Assembly: GCF_040256745.1 (NCBI RefSeq)
Contig: NZ_CP138335.1
Span: 1 to 64,000 of the forward strand
Direction: 5' to 3'
Origin: Scrofimicrobium sp. R131
GTDB lineage: Bacteria > Actinomycetota > Actinomycetes > Actinomycetales > Actinomycetaceae
DNA length: 64,000 nucleotides
Shown here: in pieces, positions 37,355-45,704 of the stretch
Position numbering within the stretch: the stretch's first letter is position 1
How the letters are laid out: the number at the start of each line of letters is the position of its first letter
Notes under the pieces: model-generated
What the model was told of the DNA's origin: nothing
The model's database searches: none
What the model saw: only the letters and a program-made list of their open reading frames with translations
Program-made: the position numbers and the translations under genes

Positions 37355-37594
37355 ATGGCGAAGCCGGTACTTCGCAAGCCCATCAAGAAAAAGGCCAACC
37401 CACTAAAGTCGGCCAAGATTGAAAACATCGACTACAAGGACACCGCTCTGCTGCGCAAGTTCATTTCGGACCGCGGCAAGATTCGCGCCCGTCGCGTCAC
37501 CGGTGTCTCCGTTCAGGAGCAGCGTCGGATCGCCAAGGCCGTGAAGAACGCCCGCGAAATGGCCCTGCTGCCCTACTCGTCCTCCGGACGCTGA
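37355..37594 (+). CDS. rpsR: 30S ribosomal protein S18
   Basis: 79-residue ribosomal protein that pairs with S6. It contains the family core [19 protein letters not shown] and the [13 protein letters not shown] motif. No CxxC zinc motif is present, so this is the zinc-independent (C-minus) form, which in actinobacteria often coexists with a zinc-containing paralogue elsewhere. CAAGGAGACCATC precedes the ATG. Confidence 0.97.
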   Translation: MAKPVLRKPIKKKANPLKSAKIENIDYKDTALLRKFISDRGKIRARRVTGVSVQEQRRIAKAVKNAREMALLPYSSSGR

Positions 37595-37616
37595 GCTCAG
37601 AAAGGAAGATCCGATC

Positions 37617-38075
37617 ATGGCAACTCGTAAAGTTGTTCTTAACCGTGACGTGGAAAAGCTCGGCTCAGCTGGTGAGGTCGTTGAGGTTCGTGACGGCTAC
37701 GCCCGCAACTACCTGATCCCCCGCGGCTACGCGGTCAAGTGGACCAAGGGCGCCCAGCGTCACATCGACCAGATTGTTGAGTCTCGTCGCCGCCACGAAA
37801 TTGCTTCCGTGGAAGATGCCATCGCCATTCGCGAGCAGATCGGGGGCCTGGACCAGGTTTCCGTGACCCGCAAGGCCGGCTCGAACGGTCGCCTCTTCGG
37901 CGCCGTTTCCCCCAAGCATGTGGCCGAGGCCCTCAGCGCCGCCCTGGGTCGAGTCATCGACCACCGCAAGGTGGAGCTCCCCCAGGTGATCAAGTCGACC
38001 GGCACCTACCCCGTGGTGATCAAGCTGCACCCGGACGTCGTGGCCGAGTCCTCCGTCACCGTGGTGGCTGAGTAA
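37617..38075 (+). CDS. rplI: 50S ribosomal protein L9
   Basis: 152-residue large-subunit protein with two globular domains joined by a long helix. The N-terminal signature is VVLNRDVEKLGSAGEVVEV followed by DGYARNYLIPRGYAV. The C-terminal domain contains GRLFGAVSPKHVAEAL. It is the last gene of the operon and is followed by a strong bidirectional terminator. Confidence 0.97.
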   Translation: MATRKVVLNRDVEKLGSAGEVVEVRDGYARNYLIPRGYAVKWTKGAQRHIDQIVESRRRHEIASVEDAIAIREQIGGLDQVSVTRKAGSNGRLFGAVSPKHVAEALSAALGRVIDHRKVELPQVIKSTGTYPVVIKLHPDVVAESSVTVVAE

Positions 38076-38088
38076 CTTAGCAAAAACT

Positions 38089-38125
38089 AAAGGCCCCGAG
38101 AGGATCTGTTCCTCTCGGGGCCTTT
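38089..38125. terminator. Bidirectional terminator between rplI and the PBP gene
   Basis: AAAGGCCCCGAGAGG (38089-38103) and CCTCTCGGGGCCTTT (38111-38125) form a perfect 15-bp stem with a 7-base loop. The A and T flanks make it work in both directions for the two convergent genes. Confidence 0.95.
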
Positions 38126-38127
38126 GG

Positions 38128-40560
38128 CTACCCGCCCTGATCCGGGTCGGTGGCCGGGGGCTCAGTCGGCGTTGGAGTCGGGGTCGGAGTCGGCGTGGGC
38201 TCCGGGGTTGGCTCCGGCTCGGGCTCTGGCTCGGGTTCCGGTTCCGGCTCGGGCTCCTCCGTCACGGTCGGGGTCGGAGTCGGGCTGGGGGTGGTGGTGG
38301 GCGTCGGAGTCGGCGTCACGCTCGGTTTGGGCGTTGGGACGGCGACCTTCCAGGCAAAGTCAATGCTGGGCAGGTTGGCGGTCGCGGACTTCATGAACGC
38401 CAGCCAGACGTCAGCGGGCCAGTCCGAGCCGTGGAACTGACCCACCCCACCGATATTGGGCAGGGCGATGGACGAGCCGTCCTCAGCCACCCCGTACATG
38501 CTGACCGCGGTGGTGATCTGCGGAATAAAGCCGATGAAGTGCGCCGACTTCTGGTCGGTGGAGGTACCGGTCTTGCCGCCCATCGCGCGGCCGAGGACCG
38601 CCACGGTTTCGCCGGTGCCCCCGTCATCCACCACCGATTCGAGCGCGGGCATGATCGCCGAAACATTCTTCGGGTCAAAGACGCGCTCCCGAGCCGTGTC
38701 CGCCTGGAAAATCGGCACCCCGGCCGAGTTGTTGACCGTGCGGACAATGTGCGGCGTGATTCGTTCGCCGCCGTTGGCCAGGGTAGCGAAGGCGCGGTTC
38801 AGGTCGATGTTCGTCGGGGCGGCCGAGCCGAGCACGTTCAGCAGGTTCGGTTCCAGCCCGATCGTGTCGGCCGGGATCCCCGCCTTCACCAGCGTGTCCA
38901 GCGTGTTCTGCGGCCCGTACTTGGCGTTCAGCTGCGCGTAGGCTGTGTTGATCGAGTACTGCGTCGCGGTGATCATGTCGACCTGGCCAAAGGAGACGTT
39001 GTCGTTGTTTTCCACCTCGACGTCGTCGATTTCGAGCGGCGAGTTGCCGTCGTAGACGTCGTAGACGCTGCCGCCCTGCTCAATGGAACTGAGCAGTGCG
39101 AACGGCTTGAAGGTGGACCCGGCCATCGAAATGTCCTGGGTGACCGCGTTGGTCTGGACCCGCTGATAGTCGGATCCCGGATATTCCGCCAGAATCTCAC
39201 CGGTCGCGTTGTCGACCGCGGACAGGGCAACCCGAACCGTGTCGGGAGTGTCCTCGGGCATCACCTTTACCGCTTCGACCGCGGCAGCCTGCATCGTCGG
39301 ATCCAGGGTGGTGATGATGGTGTAGCCGCCCGCGTCGAGCATTTCCGGCGTGATGTCGTCGCGCCCAATCAGCTCGTTACGCACCTGCTGCAGCAGGTAG
39401 GCGTTGACCCCGGTGGCTCCCTGGCTGGGGTCGGCGGGGGGAATAGTCTCGGGGAAAGTGGCCGCGTCGACCTCGGCCTGGGTGGCCCAGCCATCCTCGA
39501 CCATCAGTTCCAGCACCCGGGCCCAGCGGGCCTTCGCCTGATCCGGGTCGATCGCCGGATCCCACGCCGAGGGGGAGGGGATGATGCCGGCCAGCATGGC
39601 CGACTGCGACAGGGTCAGCTGCGAGGCCGGGATCCCAAAGTAGGCTTGCGCTGCCGCTTCGATCCCGTAGGCTCCCCGCCCGAAGTAAATGGTGTTCATG
39701 TAGTTGCCGAGGATCTCCTGCTTGGACTGCGTCCGGTTGATCTTCAGCGCCAAGATGGCTTCCTTCACCTTCCCCCGGTAGGAGGTGGTGGTTTCGCCAA
39801 TGTAGTAGTTCTCGATGTACTGCTGGGAGAGGGTTGACCCTCCCTGGCGGGACCCGGTGCGAATGTTGGTCAGCAGCGCGCGGGCAATCCCCTTCACGTC
39901 GATCCCAGAGTTGGTATAGAAGGTCCGGTCCTCCGACGCCACGATCGCGTTGCCGACGTAGGCGGGCAGGGTGGAGGTATCGATGATGGTCCGGTTCACC
40001 TCGGAGAACGTCCCGATCTCGGTGGTCCCATCCGAGTAGTAAACCTTCGTGGTTTGGGCCTGAGAAAAGGCGTCCGGCTGCGGGATCTCCGTCCGGCCGT
40101 ACAGGTAGAAGAAGAGGGCGGACCCGCCTACCAGGGCCAGGAAGAACAGGATCAGGAGGCCCAGCAGGACCCGCTTCCACCAGGATTTTTTCTTCGGCTT
40201 CGTCGTGGTCATAGTTTCCTCTGGCTGGTCGGGGGTCCCGGTTGGCTCCGAAGTCGTCCCGGCCACGAGGCCGTCGAAGTCAGAGGGGGCGACTCGGGAC
40301 GGTTCCGCAGGGGTCGAGGCGACGGTGGCGTCGACCGGGTTTGCACTCCGGTTCAGCTCCGAACGCTTGGGGAGCGGCGGGAACCTGGTGCCAGTCGGGT
40401 CCGGTTCGGGCCCTCCGGTGGCTCCGGCTCGTTGCGAGGCGGACCGACGCTTGGGAAAGGGAACCTCACCCGGGGCCGGGGGTGGGGGCACAGAGCCCGG
40501 CTCCGGTCGCTGGTCGCCCGGACCCAGGTTTTGCCATTTAGGACCGTCAGATCCACTCAC
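38128..40560 (-). CDS. Bifunctional penicillin-binding protein (class A)
   Basis: 810-residue cell-wall synthase. A proline-rich cytoplasmic N terminus (~125 residues) precedes one transmembrane helix (about 130-155). The GT51 glycosyltransferase follows, with EDRTFYTNSGIDVKGIARA and RQGGSTLSQQYIENYY. The transpeptidase has the active-site SXXK in AGSTFKP, an SxN-type motif in QYSINTAYAQ and KTG in GGKTGTSTD. The C terminus ends in a long Thr-Pro and Glu-Pro repeat tail (about 745-800), likely spanning the wall. I choose GTG at 40560, preceded by GAGGAGGTAAAACA, over the ATG at 40623. It belongs to the actinobacterial PonA-like group. Confidence 0.93.
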   Translation of the reverse strand: MSGSDGPKWQNLGPGDQRPEPGSVPPPPAPGEVPFPKRRSASQRAGATGGPEPDPTGTRFPPLPKRSELNRSANPVDATVASTPAEPSRVAPSDFDGLVAGTTSEPTGTPDQPEETMTTTKPKKKSWWKRVLLGLLILFFLALVGGSALFFYLYGRTEIPQPDAFSQAQTTKVYYSDGTTEIGTFSEVNRTIIDTSTLPAYVGNAIVASEDRTFYTNSGIDVKGIARALLTNIRTGSRQGGSTLSQQYIENYYIGETTTSYRGKVKEAILALKINRTQSKQEILGNYMNTIYFGRGAYGIEAAAQAYFGIPASQLTLSQSAMLAGIIPSPSAWDPAIDPDQAKARWARVLELMVEDGWATQAEVDAATFPETIPPADPSQGATGVNAYLLQQVRNELIGRDDITPEMLDAGGYTIITTLDPTMQAAAVEAVKVMPEDTPDTVRVALSAVDNATGEILAEYPGSDYQRVQTNAVTQDISMAGSTFKPFALLSSIEQGGSVYDVYDGNSPLEIDDVEVENNDNVSFGQVDMITATQYSINTAYAQLNAKYGPQNTLDTLVKAGIPADTIGLEPNLLNVLGSAAPTNIDLNRAFATLANGGERITPHIVRTVNNSAGVPIFQADTARERVFDPKNVSAIMPALESVVDDGGTGETVAVLGRAMGGKTGTSTDQKSAHFIGFIPQITTAVSMYGVAEDGSSIALPNIGGVGQFHGSDWPADVWLAFMKSATANLPSIDFAWKVAVPTPKPSVTPTPTPTTTPSPTPTPTVTEEPEPEPEPEPEPEPEPTPEPTPTPTPTPTPTEPPATDPDQGG
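38150..38340. repeat. Short tandem repeats encoding the PBP tail
   Basis: The region consists of repeated 6-base units, mainly variants of GTCGGA/GTCGGC (Thr-Pro on the minus strand) and GGCTCG/GGTTCC (Glu-Pro). Eight uninterrupted Glu-Pro pairs are flanked by Thr-Pro blocks. Copy number could vary by slippage without changing frame, because each unit is two codons. Confidence 0.8.
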
Positions 40561-40696
40561 TGTTTTACCTCCTCGGAGCGGGTTTGCCCGCCCACAGGTC
40601 ATACTCGGACTCCAGTTTTCCACAGGAACCGGGCCGAGCGGCAGAAGGTATGGCCATTGTTACAGCATTTGTCAGGGTTTTGCGCCCCGGGTCACA

Positions 40697-41785
40697 CTAC
40701 TTGGGCTCAGTTTGTCCCATCAGCACCGAAGCGATCCGCACTTCGCTCTCCCAGGCATCGGTCCGGTCCAGCAGGCCGAACCGCACCTCAATCGCGGTTG
40801 TCTCACCTGGAGAGAGACTGCGAAGCAGCCCGTCGGCCTCGTTTTGTGCCCGCCCAAAGTGATGACCGGTCGAGGGCAGGCAGAAGCCGGCCGCCCGCTC
40901 GTCCACCGTGTTAGAAATCCACCGAACTGCCCGCGGCAACTCATCGGTGTGGAAAGCTACCCAGAACGCGCTGCCATCGGGGCGAACCGCCAGGAACTCG
41001 GCCACCCCGTCGGGGCAGGGGGTGGGGGTGAGGACGGCGCAGTACTCCGGGGAGATGTGCACCCGGCTGGAAACCTCGTTGGCCGCCTTCGGGTCTTGCG
41101 CGTACCGCTCCAGCAGGGCGGCGGTGGCGCCGTCCTGACCCGGGTGGGGAGCCCATTCGATTCCCCGGTCCGGGACCATCTGGTGCAGTTGGAGCGGCTG
41201 ATCCATGGTCCAGTTCAGGTGGCAGAGGTAGGAAAACTCCAGTGCCGTCTGCCGGTGGTTGGTGATCGTCACCCGGCTGGAGACAATCGGGGTGGTGACG
41301 TCTAAGCGAAGCTGGAGCTCCACCTCGTAATCGTAGGAGTGGGTCACCCGATAGCGGAACGGGCTGGTCACCTCCAGCCAGTTTTCCCCCGCCTCGCCGC
41401 CAAAAGTGAGCGTGAGTGGGCCGCAGGCGGCCACGGGCAGCTCCCCGTGGTGCAGGTGGGTGTCCCCCGGTCCGGGTGCCCCAACCCCGGTCAGGCCGCA
41501 GTGCAGCAGGAAGGCCCCGTAGCTCTGGGCAAAGTCCACAGAGGCGGTGGGCTGATCGAAGTGGGTGTGCATGGTCAGGTCCCGGCCGTCAACCAGGTAG
41601 CGCCAGATCTGCTGCCCCCGGAACGGCAGGATAATCGCCTCCACCCGCCCCACCTGCACCCGGAGCGCCTCCACCCCCGACGGGTAGCGGAAGGTGGAAA
41701 CGGAAATATTGTCCGCGGAGGCCAGCTGCCGCTCGACTCCGGAAAAATCTTCAGAGCGCACCTGCAGGCTCACTTGGCCGTTCAT
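40697..41785 (-). CDS. Aldose-1-epimerase-like protein (DUF4432 type)
   Basis: 362-residue beta-rich protein of the galactose-mutarotase fold. Features seen are the stretch VEAIILPFRGQQIWRYLVDG, the histidine-rich THLHHGELP, and a late CDGVAEF-like loop followed by AFWVAFHTDELPR. It would interconvert anomers of, or bind, a sugar; the substrate is unknown. I use ATG at 41785 with GGGGAAAGC upstream; the 49 upstream codons overlap the divergent gene's promoter. It has no sugar-pathway neighbours here, so its role cannot be inferred from context. Confidence 0.78.
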   Translation of the reverse strand: MNGQVSLQVRSEDFSGVERQLASADNISVSTFRYPSGVEALRVQVGRVEAIILPFRGQQIWRYLVDGRDLTMHTHFDQPTASVDFAQSYGAFLLHCGLTGVGAPGPGDTHLHHGELPVAACGPLTLTFGGEAGENWLEVTSPFRYRVTHSYDYEVELQLRLDVTTPIVSSRVTITNHRQTALEFSYLCHLNWTMDQPLQLHQMVPDRGIEWAPHPGQDGATAALLERYAQDPKAANEVSSRVHISPEYCAVLTPTPCPDGVAEFLAVRPDGSAFWVAFHTDELPRAVRWISNTVDERAAGFCLPSTGHHFGRAQNEADGLLRSLSPGETTAIEVRFGLLDRTDAWESEVRIASVLMGQTEPK

Positions 41786-41922
41786 GCTTTCCCCTTTGAA
41801 TGTCTGCACCCGGACCGTCGCTGTGATCGAGGTAACTGCCGCCTTCCATCGTAGGAACGCAAATGAACCGCTGTCAAAGCTGTCGCGTGCCAAGCGGTGT
41901 GCCAATGCCCTAACATGCACTT

Positions 41923-42861
41923 GTGCACACAAACTGGCTCACCCGGCTGCTGGACTCACTGCTGGTCCGACCGCGCCTGGTGGCCGCTTCGGAACCCGTC
42001 CAGCTGCACTCGCTAGATCCGGACCGGGTCCGAGCCAGCGCTCAGGTGAAGCGCCTGGCCGAGTTGGGGCCCAGGAATACCAGAATCCTCCGCCCGGATG
42101 ACCTGCTAAACCGGGCCACGCTGGCCCCGCTCCTGCGCCTCTCCCTGGAGGAGGGTTGTGCCTTTTGGCTGATCACCACCTCGTCCACCGCGGAGGAGCG
42201 CCGACTCCAGCAAGCATTTCCCGACCAGCTGGCCCCGCTCGGACCCCCCTCTGCCACCGGCACCCAGGTGTTTGGGGTTCGCCCCCTGGTCCTCCTGGCC
42301 TGGCTGCTGCGCGTCCACCCGGAATCGGCGCAGTCTTTCCTGAACCTGGATGCCAGCCGGATTCCCCGCGGGGCGCGCCAGCAGTTGGCCGAGGCGGGGC
42401 TCCCCCTCGTCCGCCCACCCTGGCTAATCCGGGTGGCCCGCCACCCCCAGTTCGTCATCTACCTGGTGTTTTTCCTCTACGCCACGCTGCGGGCCGTCCC
42501 GGTGTCGTTCGTGAAAGAGTTCCACGGCAACATCTACCTGTTCTGGGCGATCGACGTGATCACGGCGATTCCCTACACCTGGGGGGTTCTGACCCTGCTG
42601 TTCGCCGCCTCCTGGACCAAACGGATGCTCGGGGGCATCACCACCGTGGTGACGTTCGTGGCTCCCTACGTCTACTTTTGGCTTCAGGGGAAGGATTATC
42701 CGCTGTACGTTCCGGTCGTGATTGCCTGCCTAACCGCGCTGACCGTCCTCACCGAAGTGGTCAAGTACGTCCAGGAGCGCACCTTGGAACGCCACTACCG
42801 CCAGCGGATCCCGACTCTGGCACTGGTGGCCGATTCGCGCTTGCGCAGGGGTTTGCTCTAG
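41923..42861 (+). CDS. Membrane protein of unknown function
   Basis: Not recognised. 312 residues from a GTG start. The first ~175 residues are soluble, Leu/Arg/Pro-rich and contain one weakly hydrophobic segment (RPLVLLAWLLRV). The remainder has about four transmembrane helices, beginning FVIYLVFFLYATL and ending before a basic tail (QERTLERHYRQR). No catalytic motif is visible. It is divergent from the epimerase-like gene and convergent with the phosphatidyltransferase gene, whose stop codon shares the bases CTAG with its own. Confidence 0.65.
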   Translation: MHTNWLTRLLDSLLVRPRLVAASEPVQLHSLDPDRVRASAQVKRLAELGPRNTRILRPDDLLNRATLAPLLRLSLEEGCAFWLITTSSTAEERRLQQAFPDQLAPLGPPSATGTQVFGVRPLVLLAWLLRVHPESAQSFLNLDASRIPRGARQQLAEAGLPLVRPPWLIRVARHPQFVIYLVFFLYATLRAVPVSFVKEFHGNIYLFWAIDVITAIPYTWGVLTLLFAASWTKRMLGGITTVVTFVAPYVYFWLQGKDYPLYVPVVIACLTALTVLTEVVKYVQERTLERHYRQRIPTLALVADSRLRRGLL

Positions 42862-43601
42862 CTGGAAGCTACCTGCGCTCGGGCTCGTTCCTGGCGGCGG
42901 GCGGCCCGGGTCCCGATCAGTCCGGACACCACCAGCCACACTCCCGCCACCCACCAGGGCACCTCCGCCCACAGGGGCCGGTCCGGGAAGGTCACCACCA
43001 GCGCGGTGGCGGCCGCCAGCCACAGAATCACCGCCGTTACGTTGGCGGCGCGGAGCGATCGGACCCGGAACGGGTGCAGGAAAGTGATCGGCACGACGGT
43101 CAGTGCTGCCAGCACCACCACGATGGCCAGGTTCAGCCACCAGGGGGATTGCAGCACCCACAGGTAGAAAATGACGATGTTCCAGGCAGCTGGGAAGCCT
43201 CGGAAATAGTTGTCCTCGGTCTTCATCCGCACGTTGGCGTAGCAGAACATGGACGAGGCGCAAATCAGGATAAACGAAACGGTAGACAGCACCGGGCCAC
43301 CGGTCAGCCCGGACTTAAACAGGAACAGAGCCGGGATGAATGACCAGGTCAGGTAGTCCACCACCAGGTCCAGAATAATCCCGTCGAAGTTGGGGGTGTG
43401 TCGGCGCACCTCGTAGCGGCGGGCCAGCGGACCGTCTGCCGCGTCGACAATGATGGCAATCCCCAGGAATAACCACATCAGCCGCGGTTGATCCTGCAGG
43501 ATCGCCGCGGTGGCCAGGACCGCCCACACCACCCCGGTCAGGGTCAGGGTGTGAACGCCCCAGGCGGCACTTTTCTCCCGCAGGCCCGAGCGGCTATCCA
43601 C
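42858..43601 (-). CDS. CDP-alcohol phosphatidyltransferase, phosphatidylcholine synthase-like
   Basis: 247-residue membrane enzyme with about eight helices. The CDP-alcohol phosphotransferase motif is intact: DAADGPLARR followed by FDGIILDLVVDY, giving the pattern DG-AR-G-D-D that binds Mg2+ and the CDP-lipid. The spacing NFDGIILDLVVDYLTW and the overall length are those of the bacterial Pcs branch, which joins choline to CDP-diacylglycerol. Choline as substrate is therefore likely but unproven. The GTG start overlaps the end of the small upstream gene. Confidence 0.82.
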   Translation of the reverse strand: MDSRSGLREKSAAWGVHTLTLTGVVWAVLATAAILQDQPRLMWLFLGIAIIVDAADGPLARRYEVRRHTPNFDGIILDLVVDYLTWSFIPALFLFKSGLTGGPVLSTVSFILICASSMFCYANVRMKTEDNYFRGFPAAWNIVIFYLWVLQSPWWLNLAIVVVLAALTVVPITFLHPFRVRSLRAANVTAVILWLAAATALVVTFPDRPLWAEVPWWVAGVWLVVSGLIGTRAARRQERARAQVASS

Positions 43602-43818
43602 TATGGGAGGACTGGTCGACCGGGTGACGCCGGAGGAACCAGATCGGCAGCAGTCCGACCGTGTTCAACAGCGCGAGGGGAATGATCCACTTTGATTTCC
43701 CCACCTGTCGGGCCCGCCGAATAGCGGCGGCCTTCCATCCCAGATCCCACAGCGCCACCACCAGGGCCAGGGTCCGGGTGCGCTTTGATTGGCAGCAGGT
43801 CAACTCTACGGTTTCCAT
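43594..43818 (-). CDS. Small membrane protein, PLDc_N/DUF5652-like
   Basis: 74-residue protein with two hydrophobic segments and a central basic loop: LWDLGWKAAAIRRARQVGKS, then KWIIPLALLNTVGLLPIWFL. The pattern W-K--A--RA---GKSKW matches the small membrane domain also found at the N terminus of phospholipase D-type proteins, function unknown. I use ATG at 43818; a TTG at 43824 is the alternative, and no good ribosome binding site is seen. It overlaps the phosphatidyltransferase gene by eight bases and is probably co-transcribed. Confidence 0.72.
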   Translation of the reverse strand: METVELTCCQSKRTRTLALVVALWDLGWKAAAIRRARQVGKSKWIIPLALLNTVGLLPIWFLRRHPVDQSSHSG

Positions 43819-43858
43819 AGGCAAAGTGTACGCTACCCATTTGGCCGTGGACCGGGAG

Positions 43859-44629
43859 CTAGAAGAGCAAATACACCGAGGAGACGACCGTGAGGCCGAT
43901 GATGATTGGGTTGAACACTTTCGGGTTGATCTTCTTGATGATGGTTCGCCCCACCACAGCTCCGGCGAGGACGAAAGCGACCAGGAGCAGGTCGGTTCCC
44001 AGCGATGCTGCCGAGTGGAGGCCCAATCCCACCTGGAACGGAACCTTGGTCAGGTTCACCAGGAAGAAGAACCAGGCTTGCGTCCCCAGGAACCTGGTCA
44101 TGTTGAAGCCGGAGGCAATGAAGTAGAGGGACATTGGCGGCCCGCCGGAGTTGGCGACCATAGTGGTGAAGCCACCGATTGAACCGTAGGCCCACCGCGC
44201 TACCGGGCTCTGCCCAAAGGAGCTTCCCGGCGGACCCACTGCAGTTCGCCGGTTTCCCCGCCACATGAGCCACAGCGTGAGCGCGGTCAGCACCAGCAGA
44301 ATGATTCCGATCATCCGCTTCATGGAGCCGTCGGAGATGTGCTGCAGCACCGTCACGCCCGCCAGCACCCCGACCGCCACCGGAGGGGCCAGGCGCAGCA
44401 GGGCCCGCCAGTCGACGGAATGACGGTAGGTCCAAACCGCCACCAGGTCCCCGGAGATCAGCAGCAGTAGGATCACCGCGGTGGATTCGCGAGCCGGAAT
44501 GACCGAGGCGAAGGCAGCTACCGTCACGGTCGCCAACCCTGGAAGTGCAGTCTTGGAAATGCCAATCAGGAAGGAGGCGACGGCAAGAAGCGCCCAGGCA
44601 GCGGCACTCAGATCGTAGACGGGGAGCAC
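43859..44629 (-). CDS. TSUP-family anion transporter (TauE/SafE)
   Basis: 256-residue membrane protein with about eight helices in two repeated halves. Each half carries the family's Gly-rich turn: GISKTALPGLATVTVAAF near residue 25 and GGFTTMVANSGGPPMSLYF near 155. These proteins move sulfite, sulfonates or other organic anions. The gene stands just upstream of the PLDc_N-like gene on the same strand, with a short gap. Confidence 0.88.
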   Translation of the reverse strand: MLPVYDLSAAAWALLAVASFLIGISKTALPGLATVTVAAFASVIPARESTAVILLLLISGDLVAVWTYRHSVDWRALLRLAPPVAVGVLAGVTVLQHISDGSMKRMIGIILLVLTALTLWLMWRGNRRTAVGPPGSSFGQSPVARWAYGSIGGFTTMVANSGGPPMSLYFIASGFNMTRFLGTQAWFFFLVNLTKVPFQVGLGLHSAASLGTDLLLVAFVLAGAVVGRTIIKKINPKVFNPIIIGLTVVSSVYLLF

Positions 44630-44753
44630 CAGGTCAGGTTAGCCGATCGCGCTCGGGTAGATTCTGCCGGTCCGGCCGCTGGATTGCTTTCGACCAGATG
44701 CGCGTCATTTCAACGAAAACTGGACCTGTCGGAGGCAGGTAGATGATGGTGTC

Positions 44754-45701
44754 ATGGACGAAAACAAGTTTGAGCCTGAGCCAGAGCCGGCTCCCTCTGA
44801 TCAAGATACCCTGCCCATCGAATACTCTACTGACGACCAGTCCGGTTCGGTCCCCAACCCCGACCAGCCGGACCCGTCCACCCTGTTCACCGAGTCCCGC
44901 TTCTCGCCCGAGGCGCAGGCGGCGGCAACTGAACCCATGCCCGCCGTCGGGGATGAGTTTGACCCGGACATTGACACCACCGCAGAGTTTCCGGCGCCAC
45001 CGGCACGCTATCGGACACAGCCAGCACCGTCTCAGCCACTGTTTGAACTGCCCCCACCGGTCGGAGGGGCACCCGACCCGGTCGGGGCACCCAGCCCCGA
45101 ACCGAAGCGCGCCAGTTTCTGGGACAAGCGCGCCGCCGTCATCGCCATTGCCGCCGCGGCCGGGTTGGTGCTTGGGGTTGCGGCTGGAGGGGCGATAGCT
45201 GTCGGCCAGCAGAACGAGTTGAAGGCGGTGCAGGGCCAGTTAGCTGAGACTGAATCTGCTCGGCAAAGCGCTGAAGCCAAATTGCAGGACGCGCTGGATG
45301 AGGTGTCCACCCAGAAGGAACAGCTGAGTCAGTACCAGCAGCGGGAAGACGAGATTGCCGAGCGGGAAGCCTCCTTGGCCGAACAGGAGGCAGCCGCCCA
45401 GAAAGAAGCAGAGGAAAAAGCCGCCGCCGAGGCCGCCGCTAAGAAGGAGGCGGAGGAGAAAGCAAAGGCAAACACGTTTGGTTCCGGCACGATGGTGGTC
45501 GGGGTGGACATTCAGCCCGGCACCTACCGATCTGACGCTTCCGGTTCCAGCTGCTATTGGGCCCGCCTGTCCGGACTGAGTGGGACATTCGACGACATCA
45601 TCGCCAACGGTCTTCCCGACGGGCAGGCGGTGGTCACAATCGATCCGTCAGACAAGGCCTTTGACTCCACTCGGTGCGGGACGTGGACCCGGATCGAATA
45701 A
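44754..45701 (+). CDS. Membrane-anchored coiled-coil protein with C-terminal secreted domain
   Basis: 315-residue protein. Residues 1-120 are an acidic, proline-rich cytoplasmic region with repeated EPEPEP. A transmembrane helix follows (VIAIAAAAGLVLGVAAGGAIAV, about 128-149). An Ala/Glu/Lys coiled coil spans about 150-235. The C-terminal ~75 residues form a small domain (GVDIQPGTYRS, SSCYWARLSG, then STRCGTW) with two cysteines that could form a disulfide. The same terminal domain occurs in many actinobacterial and phage surface proteins, with no assigned function. The ATG is preceded by GGAGGCAGGTAG. Confidence 0.8.
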   Translation: MDENKFEPEPEPAPSDQDTLPIEYSTDDQSGSVPNPDQPDPSTLFTESRFSPEAQAAATEPMPAVGDEFDPDIDTTAEFPAPPARYRTQPAPSQPLFELPPPVGGAPDPVGAPSPEPKRASFWDKRAAVIAIAAAAGLVLGVAAGGAIAVGQQNELKAVQGQLAETESARQSAEAKLQDALDEVSTQKEQLSQYQQREDEIAEREASLAEQEAAAQKEAEEKAAAEAAAKKEAEEKAKANTFGSGTMVVGVDIQPGTYRSDASGSSCYWARLSGLSGTFDDIIANGLPDGQAVVTIDPSDKAFDSTRCGTWTRIE

Positions 45702-45704
45702 CCT

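Noticed and set aside
38431-39837. 468-codon plus-strand frame opposite the penicillin-binding protein gene
   Set aside because: Antisense shadow; the minus-strand protein has all PBP motifs.
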